Shown here piece after piece: positions 1-6,355 of a stretch of DNA of 8,767 bases. The stretch covers positions 1 through 8,767 of the forward strand of contig CAMYJN010000065.1 in assembly GCA_947258625.1 (NCBI GenBank). The letters run 5' to 3'. The notes beneath the pieces were generated by a model. It made no database searches. It saw nothing but the letters and a program-made list of their open reading frames with translations, and was not told the DNA's origin. The DNA comes from an uncultured Polyangiaceae bacterium (GTDB lineage Bacteria > Myxococcota_A > Polyangia > Polyangiales > Houyiibacteriaceae). A program made the translations under genes and the position numbers. Positions within the stretch are counted from its first letter, which is position 1. Every line of letters begins with the position of its first letter.

Positions 1-1000
1 TGAACATGTAGAGCGTGTTGTCCAGATCAAAGTTGTAGCTTGGGAAGAAGTGCCCGATTGAGAACTCGTGTAGTCGTTCCTTGTATTGCTTGTGGAGCGT
101 TTGGAACTCGTGGATGGCGGTGAACCGGCGGATGTTTAGTCCGTTGGGGAGCAGCACATCGGGCTTGCGCCCGAGCAGGTGGGTGCACTCCTCCGCGGTG
201 ACATCCGACACGGTGGTGAATACCTGTGCCCCATGGGCGGCAGCCTTTTCGATCTGGTGCTGCGCCTGAATGTCGAAGTTCTTGGCTTTCTGGTCCCCGT
301 CGAGGAACGGGAGCTGGTCGTAGAAGGACGTATTCCCAGTCGCCAGATAGCGGCCGACCATGGTCGCGTGCGTGGTGAATACCAGAGCGCCCGGCCAGCC
401 TTCCTTCCTCAGCATCGGAATCGCCAGGCCGGCCTGCCACTCGTGGAAGTGCGCGACGAGCGGGCGGCGCCGCGACTCCTCCTGCGCGAGGGTCGACAGC
501 AGCGCCCGGCACATCTCCCCGAAGGCCACGGCGTTGTTCACGTTCGTTTCGTCGCTGTGGGCGATCCCGTGGTCGGCCCAGACGCGGTACTTAAGCTCGT
601 TGAGCACCCCGGTGACCGAAGCTGTGTCCAGCAACACCACGTGCGGACGGCCGCTGACCAGCCACCGCCCGTAGTGAGCTCCGTAGCCCATTTCCCGAAG
701 TTGGCGGACCGTCCGGCCGACGGGGTCATCCAACGGCGCCGGCTCGAACTCCACCTCCGCTGTTTCCGGATTGTACGGGCCCACCAGGCAGTAGCGGCTG
801 CCCCAGCGGCTCAGCATGCTCGGAACTTTCGACCGCAGGACCGTGTAGATCCCGCCCACCTGGTTGCAGACCTCCCAGGCGACCTCCATCAGCAGCGGCT
901 CGGCCCGACGCGCGTCGACGCTGCCCGACTTCTGCGGGGCCTTCTCACTTGTCGACGGGGGGGTGGATGGAGTCATGATGACGCCCTCGTGATCGCTCAT
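1..1000 (-). CDS. Glycogen synthase, GT3 (eukaryote-like) family, N-terminal part
   Basis: This is the first 333 codons of a family GT3 glycogen synthase, which in this family transfers glucose from UDP-glucose to the non-reducing end of a growing alpha-1,4-glucan in the cytoplasm. The family is best known from animals and fungi and also occurs in some bacteria. The translation follows the family in order: MEVAWEVCNQVGGIYTV near residues 38-54, YGRWLVSG near 114, VAHFHEWQAG near 182-191, FTTHATMVGRYLA near 209-221, VFTTVSDVTAEE, and KPDVLLPNGLNIRRF near 279-292. It runs off the window as NTLYMF, just before the expected AGRYE-type motif, so the second Rossmann half (roughly 250-300 residues) is missing. 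The position of the usual lysine in NKVGGIY is glutamine (Q47). The start at 1000 has a GGGG stretch upstream; an in-frame ATG at 976, preceded by GAGGG seven bases away, is an equally good start. Family assignment is firm; the preferred sugar nucleotide is inferred. Confidence 0.95.
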   Translation of the reverse strand, partial: MSDHEGVIMTPSTPPSTSEKAPQKSGSVDARRAEPLLMEVAWEVCNQVGGIYTVLRSKVPSMLSRWGSRYCLVGPYNPETAEVEFEPAPLDDPVGRTVRQLREMGYGAHYGRWLVSGRPHVVLLDTASVTGVLNELKYRVWADHGIAHSDETNVNNAVAFGEMCRALLSTLAQEESRRRPLVAHFHEWQAGLAIPMLRKEGWPGALVFTTHATMVGRYLATGNTSFYDQLPFLDGDQKAKNFDIQAQHQIEKAAAHGAQVFTTVSDVTAEECTHLLGRKPDVLLPNGLNIRRFTAIHEFQTLHKQYKERLHEFSIGHFFPSYNFDLDNTLYMF

Positions 1001-1004
1001 CAAC

Positions 1005-1118
1005 CTACCCCGGGCGGGCGCGCTGGGCCACTGCCATCAGGACGAAAAGCTCTTTGAGCAGCATCTCGTCGCGTCCCCAGACCTTGAATTTGGGTTGCCC
1101 CCGTCCATCCGTCAACAT
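1005..1118 (-). CDS. Doubtful 37-residue open frame just before the glycogen synthase
   Basis: A short ATG-to-TAG frame ends four bases before the glycogen synthase ATG at 1000. Its peptide contains the stretch KFKVWGRDEMLLKELFVLMA, which is less arginine- and proline-rich than chance frames in this GC-rich DNA, and the tight spacing would allow translational coupling. Against it, there is no recognisable ribosome binding site before the ATG, the antisense frame stays open far upstream under the lipoprotein gene, and a candidate promoter for the synthase (1087-1115) would start transcription inside this frame. I recognise no family. It may be a leader peptide or simply chance. Confidence 0.2.
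   Translation of the reverse strand: MLTDGRGQPKFKVWGRDEMLLKELFVLMAVAQRARPG
1087..1115 (-). promoter_or_regulatory. Candidate sigma-70 type promoter for glycogen synthase
   Basis: On the minus strand TTGACG (1115-1110) lies 17 bases before CAAATT (1092-1087). The -35 matches the consensus at five of six bases and the -10 at only three of six. A start near 1080 would leave an untranslated leader of about 80 bases. The weak -10 keeps this tentative. Confidence 0.2.
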
Positions 1119-1131
1119 GTAGCGACGGGGG
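1098..1131. repeat. Inverted repeat CCCCCGTC-N18-GACGGGGG between divergent genes
   Basis: Two perfect 8-base arms at 1098-1105 and 1124-1131 are separated by 18 bases. They flank the candidate -35 box of the glycogen synthase promoter, and the right arm ends six bases before the lipoprotein ATG at 1137, so its run of G is also the only ribosome-binding-like sequence for that gene. It could be an operator for a dimeric regulator or an RNA hairpin that hides the ribosome binding site. A repeat of this size and spacing is expected a few times by chance in a window this long, so only its position makes it notable. Confidence 0.3.
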
Positions 1132-1136
1132 TTACG

Positions 1137-1466
1137 ATGAAGGCATGGGGTTTGGTGGGGCTTGCGCTTCTGCTGCTTGGCGGCTGCGGTGAATCGAACG
1201 CGGGGGAGGCTCGGACTGCCGGGCAGGTTTGTGACGAAATCTGCGGCTGGCCGGACGCGTGCTTCATGCAGCTGGGGGTTCCGGTGCAGGGGGCGGAGTG
1301 CATGCAGAGCTGCGAGGCGCAGGCAGGCCTCGTCGGCCTCGGCTGCCTGAGAGCCATCTCGGACACCGTCAATTGTCTCGGCACCTGCGACTTCGAATCA
1401 TTGACCGATCAGCAGATACTCAACTGTCAGAGCGTCGCGTTCGCCATCGACTCCGCTTGCGAGTAG
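1137..1466 (+). CDS. Small cysteine-rich lipoprotein of unknown function
   Basis: A 109-residue protein that I do not recognise as a named family. It starts MKAWGLVGLALLLLGGC: a charged N-terminus, a hydrophobic run and a lipobox (LGGC) with the lipidated cysteine at position 17 and no aspartate at +2, so an outer-membrane lipoprotein is likely. The mature part has ten further cysteines (32, 36, 42, 55, 59, 70, 80, 84, 97, 108), an even number suited to five disulfides. Three pairs are spaced CX3C (32/36, 55/59, 80/84), a spacing that places both cysteines on one face of a helix. The residues between are mostly small and acidic. The ATG at 1137 was chosen over an in-frame TTG at 1095 because it begins the signal peptide directly; only GGGGG precedes it as a ribosome binding site. 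It is divergent from the glycogen synthase. Short cysteine-rich lipoproteins of this style are common in myxobacteria and relatives, usually without known role. Confidence 0.7.
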   Translation: MKAWGLVGLALLLLGGCGESNAGEARTAGQVCDEICGWPDACFMQLGVPVQGAECMQSCEAQAGLVGLGCLRAISDTVNCLGTCDFESLTDQQILNCQSVAFAIDSACE

Positions 1467-1485
1467 TCGATATGGAAGCATTCGG

Positions 1486-1693
1486 GTGATGTCCGGTCTG
1501 ATGATCATCATGACGGACGGCAAGGTGCGCAGCGTCATCGGCCACGGCAGGCAAGGATGCTGTGGCAGCGAACACCGGAACAGGCGGCAAGGTGTTGACA
1601 AACATCCCGCTCGGCAAGTTCATCGAAGATGTTCGGACCGCAAAGTTCTCCGCGCCCCGCATGGGCGCGGAGTACAGTTTTAGCTTCGAATAG
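1486..1693 (+). pseudogene. Possible frameshifted remnant of a short gene
   Basis: Two protein-like pieces follow each other in different frames. The first starts at GTG 1486 or ATG 1489 and reads MSGLMIIMTDGKVRSVIGHG. After about 1550 that frame becomes arginine- and cysteine-rich and unconvincing. The next frame then reads KVLTNIPLGKFIEDVRTAKF and ends APRMGAEYSFSFE at the TAG of 1691-1693; the alternating aromatic ending resembles the last strand of a beta-rich protein. The change needs one base gained or lost near 1541-1556. There is no clear ribosome binding site at 1486 and I recognise no family. It could be a decayed gene, a gene with a sequencing error, or chance. The stretch 1467-1884 holds no intact gene; the rest of it contains the hairpin at 1648-1672 and a candidate promoter at 1816-1844. 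Confidence 0.3.
1648..1672. repeat. Perfect 10-bp hairpin with 5-base loop
   Basis: CTCCGCGCCC (1648-1657) and GGGCGCGGAG (1663-1672) pair perfectly around the loop CGCAT, giving a very stable GC-rich stem. On the plus strand it is followed by TACAGTTTTAG, a poor T tract, so it is at best a weak Rho-independent terminator for the upstream lipoprotein unit. It overlaps the end of the suspected gene remnant. Confidence 0.4.
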
Positions 1694-1815
1694 CTACAAG
1701 CCGGCCGAACGCTGGCAACGCCCATCAACAGGACGATGGGAAGCTGATCGTCATGGGTGCAGCTTTGGGCCTGGCTGCTGGTTTTCTGCCGCTCGCGTTG
1801 ATGCAGCCGATCCCC

Positions 1816-1844
1816 TTGACTTCTGCAGACCGCTGGTGTGCGAT
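1816..1844 (+). promoter_or_regulatory. Candidate sigma-70 type promoter for the aldehyde dehydrogenase unit
   Basis: TTGACT (1816-1821, five of six consensus bases) is followed after 17 bases by TGCGAT (1839-1844, three of six). A start near 1851 would leave a leader of about 34 bases before the ATG at 1885 and would rule out the longer in-frame start at 1753. The -10 is weak. Confidence 0.25.
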
Positions 1845-1884
1845 GCGGGATCTGAGCGACATTTCAATACGAAAGGTTTGGCCC

Positions 1885-3354
1885 ATGGCCCACGTGCAAC
1901 CCACCAACGGCGGCCCGCAGCGACGCAGCCTCGCGAGGACGGTTCCGATCGTAGTCCCAAGTGAGGTCGAGCGGATCTTTCAAGCCCAGCTCGCAAACCA
2001 GCAGAACGTGGGGCAGACCACGGTCAAAGAGCGCAAGCAAAAACTGAAACGACTGCACGCGGCCGTGCTGGGACATCGGGAAGACATCCGGCAGGCGTTG
2101 TATGAAGACTTTCGAAAGCATCCGAGCGAAGTCGATCTAACGGAGATCTACCCGGTCACCAGCGAGATTAAACACTCGCTCCGACACTTGTCTGGATGGA
2201 TGCGTCCGCATCGCGTCAAGACACCGATGGCGTTGCTGGGCTCGCGCTCGTACGTGCACTACGAGCCCAAAGGCGTGGCGCTGATCATTTCGCCATGGAA
2301 CTTCCCGATCAATCTCACGTTCGGTCCATTGACGGCGGCGATCGCCGCAGGCAACTGCGTGATGATCAAACCGTCGGAGAACACCCCGCACGCCTCATCG
2401 ATCATGAAAAAGATCGTCGACGAGACCTTCGATGAGAACGAAATCGCCCTCGTCGAGGGCGGCATCGAGGCGGCCCAGGCTGTCCTCGCCCGCCCGTTCA
2501 ACCACATCTTTTTCACGGGATCTCCGGAAATCGGCAAGGTGGTGATGAAGGCCGCGGCCGAGCATCTCGGTTCGGTCACGCTCGAGCTCGGCGGCAAGTC
2601 GCCGACGATCGTCGACGAATCGGCCAACCTCGAGGCAGCTGCGCGTCGAATCGCCTGGGCGAAATTCCTCAACAACGGCCAAATCTGCCTCACGCCCGAC
2701 TATCTCTTCGTCCACGAGTCGCGCAAAGACGAGCTGATCGGGAAAGTGCAGGAACACATACACGCGCTCTACGGGGACGACGTGCGGCAGTCGCCGTCCT
2801 ACGCGCGAATCGTCAACGATCGGCATTTCCAACGCGTCGCTGGCTACCTGGAGAACGCGCGCGCCACGGGGGCAACGGTCGTCGAGGGCGGCGGCGTCGA
2901 TGAAAGCGAGAACTTCATCGAGCCGACGATTCTCACGGACGTCGATCCGACCTCTGACATGATGACCAACGAAATCTTCGGGCCGGTCTTGCCCGTGTAT
3001 GGCTTCCAAAGCCTCGACGAGCCGATTCAGGTGATCAACTCGAGAGAGAAGCCGCTAGCGCTCTACATCTACAGCAAGAATCGGAAGAACATCAATCGGG
3101 TGATTCAAAGCACGCGCGCGGGCGGGACCTGCATCAACCACAATGCGGTCCACTTCTTCAACAACAACCTGCCGTTCGGCGGATCCAACCACAGCGGCAT
3201 CGGTAAGGGCCACGGGTTCTTCGGGTTTCAGGCGTTCTCGAATCCGAGAGGCGTGCTCGAGCAGGTGTTTCCATTCGGCGGCCTCGAATTCATGACGGCG
3301 CCATACACCGCCTTCAAGCAAAAGCTCATTGACCTGAGCATCAAGTGGTTCTGA
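1885..3354 (+). CDS. Class-3 type aldehyde dehydrogenase
   Basis: A 489-residue NAD(P)-dependent aldehyde dehydrogenase of the class-3 (ALDH3, fatty and aromatic aldehyde) type, which oxidises aldehydes to carboxylic acids. Visible landmarks are SPWNFPINL with the oxyanion asparagine N139, the nucleotide-binding stretch FTGSPEIGKVVMKAAAEHLG, the general base E234 in LELGGKSP, the catalytic thiol C268 in NNGQICLTPDY, NEIFGPVLPV, and NLPFGGSNHSGIGKGHG near the C-terminus. The spacings N139-E234 (95) and E234-C268 (34) equal those of mammalian ALDH3A1 as I recall them. The frame is open back to an ATG at 1753, which would add 44 residues with a hydrophobic run; I prefer 1885 because it gives the usual family length, has AAAGG upstream, and fits the candidate promoter. 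The sulfatase gene begins 42 bases downstream with no terminator between, so the two are probably co-transcribed; a fatty aldehyde substrate is inferred from that. Confidence 0.95.
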   Translation: MAHVQPTNGGPQRRSLARTVPIVVPSEVERIFQAQLANQQNVGQTTVKERKQKLKRLHAAVLGHREDIRQALYEDFRKHPSEVDLTEIYPVTSEIKHSLRHLSGWMRPHRVKTPMALLGSRSYVHYEPKGVALIISPWNFPINLTFGPLTAAIAAGNCVMIKPSENTPHASSIMKKIVDETFDENEIALVEGGIEAAQAVLARPFNHIFFTGSPEIGKVVMKAAAEHLGSVTLELGGKSPTIVDESANLEAAARRIAWAKFLNNGQICLTPDYLFVHESRKDELIGKVQEHIHALYGDDVRQSPSYARIVNDRHFQRVAGYLENARATGATVVEGGGVDESENFIEPTILTDVDPTSDMMTNEIFGPVLPVYGFQSLDEPIQVINSREKPLALYIYSKNRKNINRVIQSTRAGGTCINHNAVHFFNNNLPFGGSNHSGIGKGHGFFGFQAFSNPRGVLEQVFPFGGLEFMTAPYTAFKQKLIDLSIKWF

Positions 3355-3396
3355 TCCAATTCCCCTCGTCTGCGGATTGTCTGGAGGTCCGTTCCG

Positions 3397-5394
3397 ATGC
3401 GCCATGTAATCGCAATCTCGCTCGTTCTCGCCGTTTCGTTGACCGGCTGCACCAAGGCGAAAAAGGCCCCAACCTACGACGGCGAGAATCTTCCGCCTGA
3501 CGTCGCGGGGAATACATCTCCTTCCGCGACGACCGCCGCGCTCAACGCAGCGGTAAGCGAGAACCTGCCGTTATCGGAGCAACAAGACTTCGAAGATGCG
3601 AAGCGGGGATTGATCGTAAGCGATCCCGAGCTTCGTATTTCCAACGCGGAGGGCGAAACGGTTTGGAGCATGCCCTCGTACGAGTTCATCAAAGGAGATG
3701 CACCGGTCAGCGTGAATCCGAGCCTGTGGCGCCAAGCGCGCTTGAACAACATCCATGGGCTGTTTGAGGTGACCAAGGGGGTCTACCAGATTCGAGGCTA
3801 CGACCTCGCCAACATGTCCCTCATCGAGGGGAAGACGGGTTGGATCGTCGTCGACCCGCTCACCGCCAAAGAGAGCGCCGCAAAGGCGATGGCCTTCGTG
3901 CGGGAGCACCTCGGCGACAAGCCCGTGTCTGCCGTCATCTACACCCACAGCCACATCGATCACTTCGGCGGGGTCCTCGGCGTGGTCTCCCCAGAAGAGG
4001 TCAAGGCGCGCAAGGTGCCGATCATCGCGCCTGAGTTCTTCCTGGAAGAGGCGACGAGCGAGAACGTCATCGCTGGTGTAGTGATGACAAGGCGGTCGAT
4101 GTTCATGATGGGGCCGTTCTTGCCCAAAGGGGAGCGAGGTCACGTCGACACCGGGCTTGGAAAGGGCGTCGTGTACGGCGCGTTCGGCCTCCTGCCGCCA
4201 AACGAAACCGTCGCCAAGACCGGGGCGGAAATGACGATCGATGGGGTGAGATTCGTCTTTCAGAACGCGCCCGGCTCGGAGGCTCCGGCCGAGATGACGT
4301 TCTATCTACCCGACTTGAAGACCTTTTGTGGAGCCGAGGTGGTGTCGCACACGATGCACAACCTCTACACGCTCCGCGGCGCGAAAGTCCGCGATCCCGT
4401 TAGGTGGAGCGGCTACATCGACGAGGCGATCGAGATGTTCCCAGATGTCGAGGTCTACTTCGGAAGCCACCATTGGCCGATTTGGGGCCATGACCGGATC
4501 ATCGACTTCTTGGAAAAACAGCGCGATCTGTACAAATACATCAACGACCAGACGCTGCGGCTCGCACTCCATGGCGCCACGCCGCGCGAAATCGCCGAGG
4601 AGCTCGAGCTGCCCGAAACGCTCCAGAGCTCGTTTGCGAACCGCGGCTACTACGGCACGCTCAAGCACAACGTAAAGGCGGTGTATCAGCGCTACTTTGG
4701 CTGGTACGACGGAAACCCCTCCAACCTGGATCCGCTTGCGCCTGCCGAGGCTGGCGCGAAGTACGTCGAGCTCGCCGGGGGCGCGGCGAGCCTCTTGGAA
4801 AAGGCACAGGCCGCGTACGACAACGGTGAGTACCGATGGGTCGCGGAGCTCGTCAATCACCTCGTGTTTTCTGACCCCGACAACCAGGCGGCGCGAGAGC
4901 TGCTTGCCAAGGCCTATGACCAGCTGGGCTATCAAGCCGAGTCGGGGCCCTGGCGTGACGTCTACCTGACCGGTGCATTCGAGCTTCGCCACGGCGGCCC
5001 AACCCAAGGGGTCGACCTGGCGCTCTATATGGACATGATCAAGCACGCGTCCTTGGAGAGCTTTTTCACCGCCATGGCGGCTCGGCTCAATGCCCCAAAG
5101 GCCGACGGCAAGGAGATGATCGTGAACCTCGTCTTCACCGACATCGGAGAGAGCTATGTCCTCGAGCTGAAGAACTCGGTCCTGCGCCATTACAAGCGCG
5201 ACCCCCGCCCCGATGCCAACGTGACGATGAAGGTCACGCACGACCTCTATCTCAAAATGCTGACAGGGAAGGCAGGCCTCAAGGACACGCTGTTTTCGGA
5301 CGACTTGGACATCGACGGAAGCCGGCTAGACCTGGTCTCCTTCTTTCGCTTGATCGACAAGCCCACGGGCACGTTCGACATCGTTACGCCGTAG
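3397..5394 (+). CDS. sdsA: SdsA/YjcS-type alkyl sulfatase, predicted lipoprotein
   Basis: A 665-residue zinc alkyl sulfatase of the metallo-beta-lactamase superfamily, which hydrolyses primary alkyl sulfates (for example dodecyl sulfate) to a fatty alcohol and sulfate. Order of parts: lipobox signal peptide MRHVIAISLVLAVSLTGC with lipidated C18; catalytic domain about residues 115-365 with THSHIDHFGG (H184, H186, D188, H189), E295 in PGSEAPAEM, E314 in FCGAEVVSH and H359 in GSHHWPIWG; helical dimerisation domain to about 530, including LVNHLVFSDPDNQAARELL; and an SCP2-like lipid-binding domain about 540-665. All seven metal ligands sit at a constant offset of +15 from those I recall for Pseudomonas SdsA1 (H169, H171, D173, H174, E280, E299, H344), so it should be active. 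T19 after the lipid cysteine predicts outer-membrane sorting. GGAGG at 3383-3387, nine bases before the ATG, is a strong ribosome binding site. The upstream gene is an aldehyde dehydrogenase. Confidence 0.96.
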   Translation: MRHVIAISLVLAVSLTGCTKAKKAPTYDGENLPPDVAGNTSPSATTAALNAAVSENLPLSEQQDFEDAKRGLIVSDPELRISNAEGETVWSMPSYEFIKGDAPVSVNPSLWRQARLNNIHGLFEVTKGVYQIRGYDLANMSLIEGKTGWIVVDPLTAKESAAKAMAFVREHLGDKPVSAVIYTHSHIDHFGGVLGVVSPEEVKARKVPIIAPEFFLEEATSENVIAGVVMTRRSMFMMGPFLPKGERGHVDTGLGKGVVYGAFGLLPPNETVAKTGAEMTIDGVRFVFQNAPGSEAPAEMTFYLPDLKTFCGAEVVSHTMHNLYTLRGAKVRDPVRWSGYIDEAIEMFPDVEVYFGSHHWPIWGHDRIIDFLEKQRDLYKYINDQTLRLALHGATPREIAEELELPETLQSSFANRGYYGTLKHNVKAVYQRYFGWYDGNPSNLDPLAPAEAGAKYVELAGGAASLLEKAQAAYDNGEYRWVAELVNHLVFSDPDNQAARELLAKAYDQLGYQAESGPWRDVYLTGAFELRHGGPTQGVDLALYMDMIKHASLESFFTAMAARLNAPKADGKEMIVNLVFTDIGESYVLELKNSVLRHYKRDPRPDANVTMKVTHDLYLKMLTGKAGLKDTLFSDDLDIDGSRLDLVSFFRLIDKPTGTFDIVTP

Positions 5395-5458
5395 CGCTGG
5401 CGAGCTCGGTCATCTTGCTGTTTGCAGCGCGCCAGGGGAGGCGTATTCTCTTCTTGCG

Positions 5459-6355
5459 GTGATCCATTTCTGGCAGCGCTTTCCCGGCTTCCACGACGTC
5501 AACTCGCTCGATAATCGCGATCCGAAGGTCCTCGAGCGCTTTGCGGACATCGCTGGGCCGATCCTCTGGAAGTGGTTTCGCCCAACCGTCCGTGGTCTCG
5601 ACAAGATCCCCGAAGGCGGAGCGCTCTACGTGTGCAACCACAACGGCGGGTTCATGATTCCGGACACCTGGATCTTCGCAGTCGCCCTGACACGCGAGCG
5701 CGGGACCGACGATGTCCCCTATGCGCTTACGCATCAGTTCGTCATGGAGGCCCCGCTCACGAACCAGCTGCTGCCAGCGATGGGGGCGATTGCGGCCAAC
5801 CCGGAGAACGCGCATCGCGTCTTTGCGGCCGGTCGCAAAGTGCTCGTCTATCCGGGCGGTGACCTCGATACGTTTCGCCCGTCGCGTGACCGGGGTCGCG
5901 TCGTGTTCGGTCCGCGCCGTGGCTATGTACGGCTTGCGCTGCGCGAGGGCGTGCCGGTCATCCCGGTCGTCTCGGCGGGAGCGCACGACGTCTGGTGGGT
6001 CGTAAGCGACGGGCGATGGTTGTCGCGTCTCCTGCGCACACATCGATTTCTTCGCACCGATGTGCTTCCGATCACGGTGTCGGTCCCTTGGGGGCTGACC
6101 GTTGGGGCGCCGCCCTTTCTTCCGCTGCCCGTCCCTATCTCCATCGAAGTCCTCGAGCCAATTCACTTCGAGCGCTCCGGGCCCGAAGCTGCGAGCGACG
6201 CGACCTACGTGGAGGAGTGCCATCGGCGTGTGCTCGACGCAATGCAACTCACGCTTGACCGGCTCATGGAGGAGCGGCGCCTCATCCGGCGGCAGCGAGT
6301 CCGCGCTGGGTTTGATCGCGCCATTCAAATCCTCTCCCGGGCGCCTGATGACTGA
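5459..6355 (+). CDS. PlsC-like lysophospholipid/glycerolipid acyltransferase
   Basis: A 298-residue membrane-associated acyltransferase of the PlsC/LPLAT superfamily, which moves an acyl group from acyl-CoA or acyl-ACP to a glycerolipid-type acceptor. The catalytic motif is NHNGGFMIPD (H61 and D69), a widened form (HX7D) of the usual HX4D seen with a glycine pair in some family branches. VYPGGDLDTFRP near residues 130-141 occupies the place of the acceptor-binding EGTR-type block, and VPVIPVVSAGAHD near 170 is the following conserved block. The region near 210-235 is hydrophobic and may touch the membrane. The start is GTG; GGGGAGG lies at 5435-5441, 17 bases upstream, which is too far for normal initiation, and no other in-frame start codon is nearby, so the start is the weakest part of this call. 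It follows the sulfatase by 64 bases and overlaps pdxH by 8. The exact acceptor cannot be told from sequence. Confidence 0.85.
   Translation: MIHFWQRFPGFHDVNSLDNRDPKVLERFADIAGPILWKWFRPTVRGLDKIPEGGALYVCNHNGGFMIPDTWIFAVALTRERGTDDVPYALTHQFVMEAPLTNQLLPAMGAIAANPENAHRVFAAGRKVLVYPGGDLDTFRPSRDRGRVVFGPRRGYVRLALREGVPVIPVVSAGAHDVWWVVSDGRWLSRLLRTHRFLRTDVLPITVSVPWGLTVGAPPFLPLPVPISIEVLEPIHFERSGPEAASDATYVEECHRRVLDAMQLTLDRLMEERRLIRRQRVRAGFDRAIQILSRAPDD

Noticed and set aside
179..1057. Open frame of 292 codons on the plus strand
   Set aside because: It is antisense to the glycogen synthase, whose conserved blocks on the minus strand are unmistakable.
1499..1510. Perfect 12-base palindrome TGATGATCATCA as an operator
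   Set aside because: About two such palindromes are expected by chance in a window this long, and it lies within the suspected gene remnant rather than at a promoter.
1595..1623. Perfect TTGACA as a -35 box for the downstream genes
   Set aside because: The hexamer 17 bases on (GTTCAT) is a poor -10, it lies within the remnant's reading frame, and it is about 260 bases from the next gene.
4306..5241. Open frame of 311 codons on the minus strand
   Set aside because: It is antisense to the alkyl sulfatase dimerisation and lipid-binding domains; GC-rich coding DNA often leaves such frames open.
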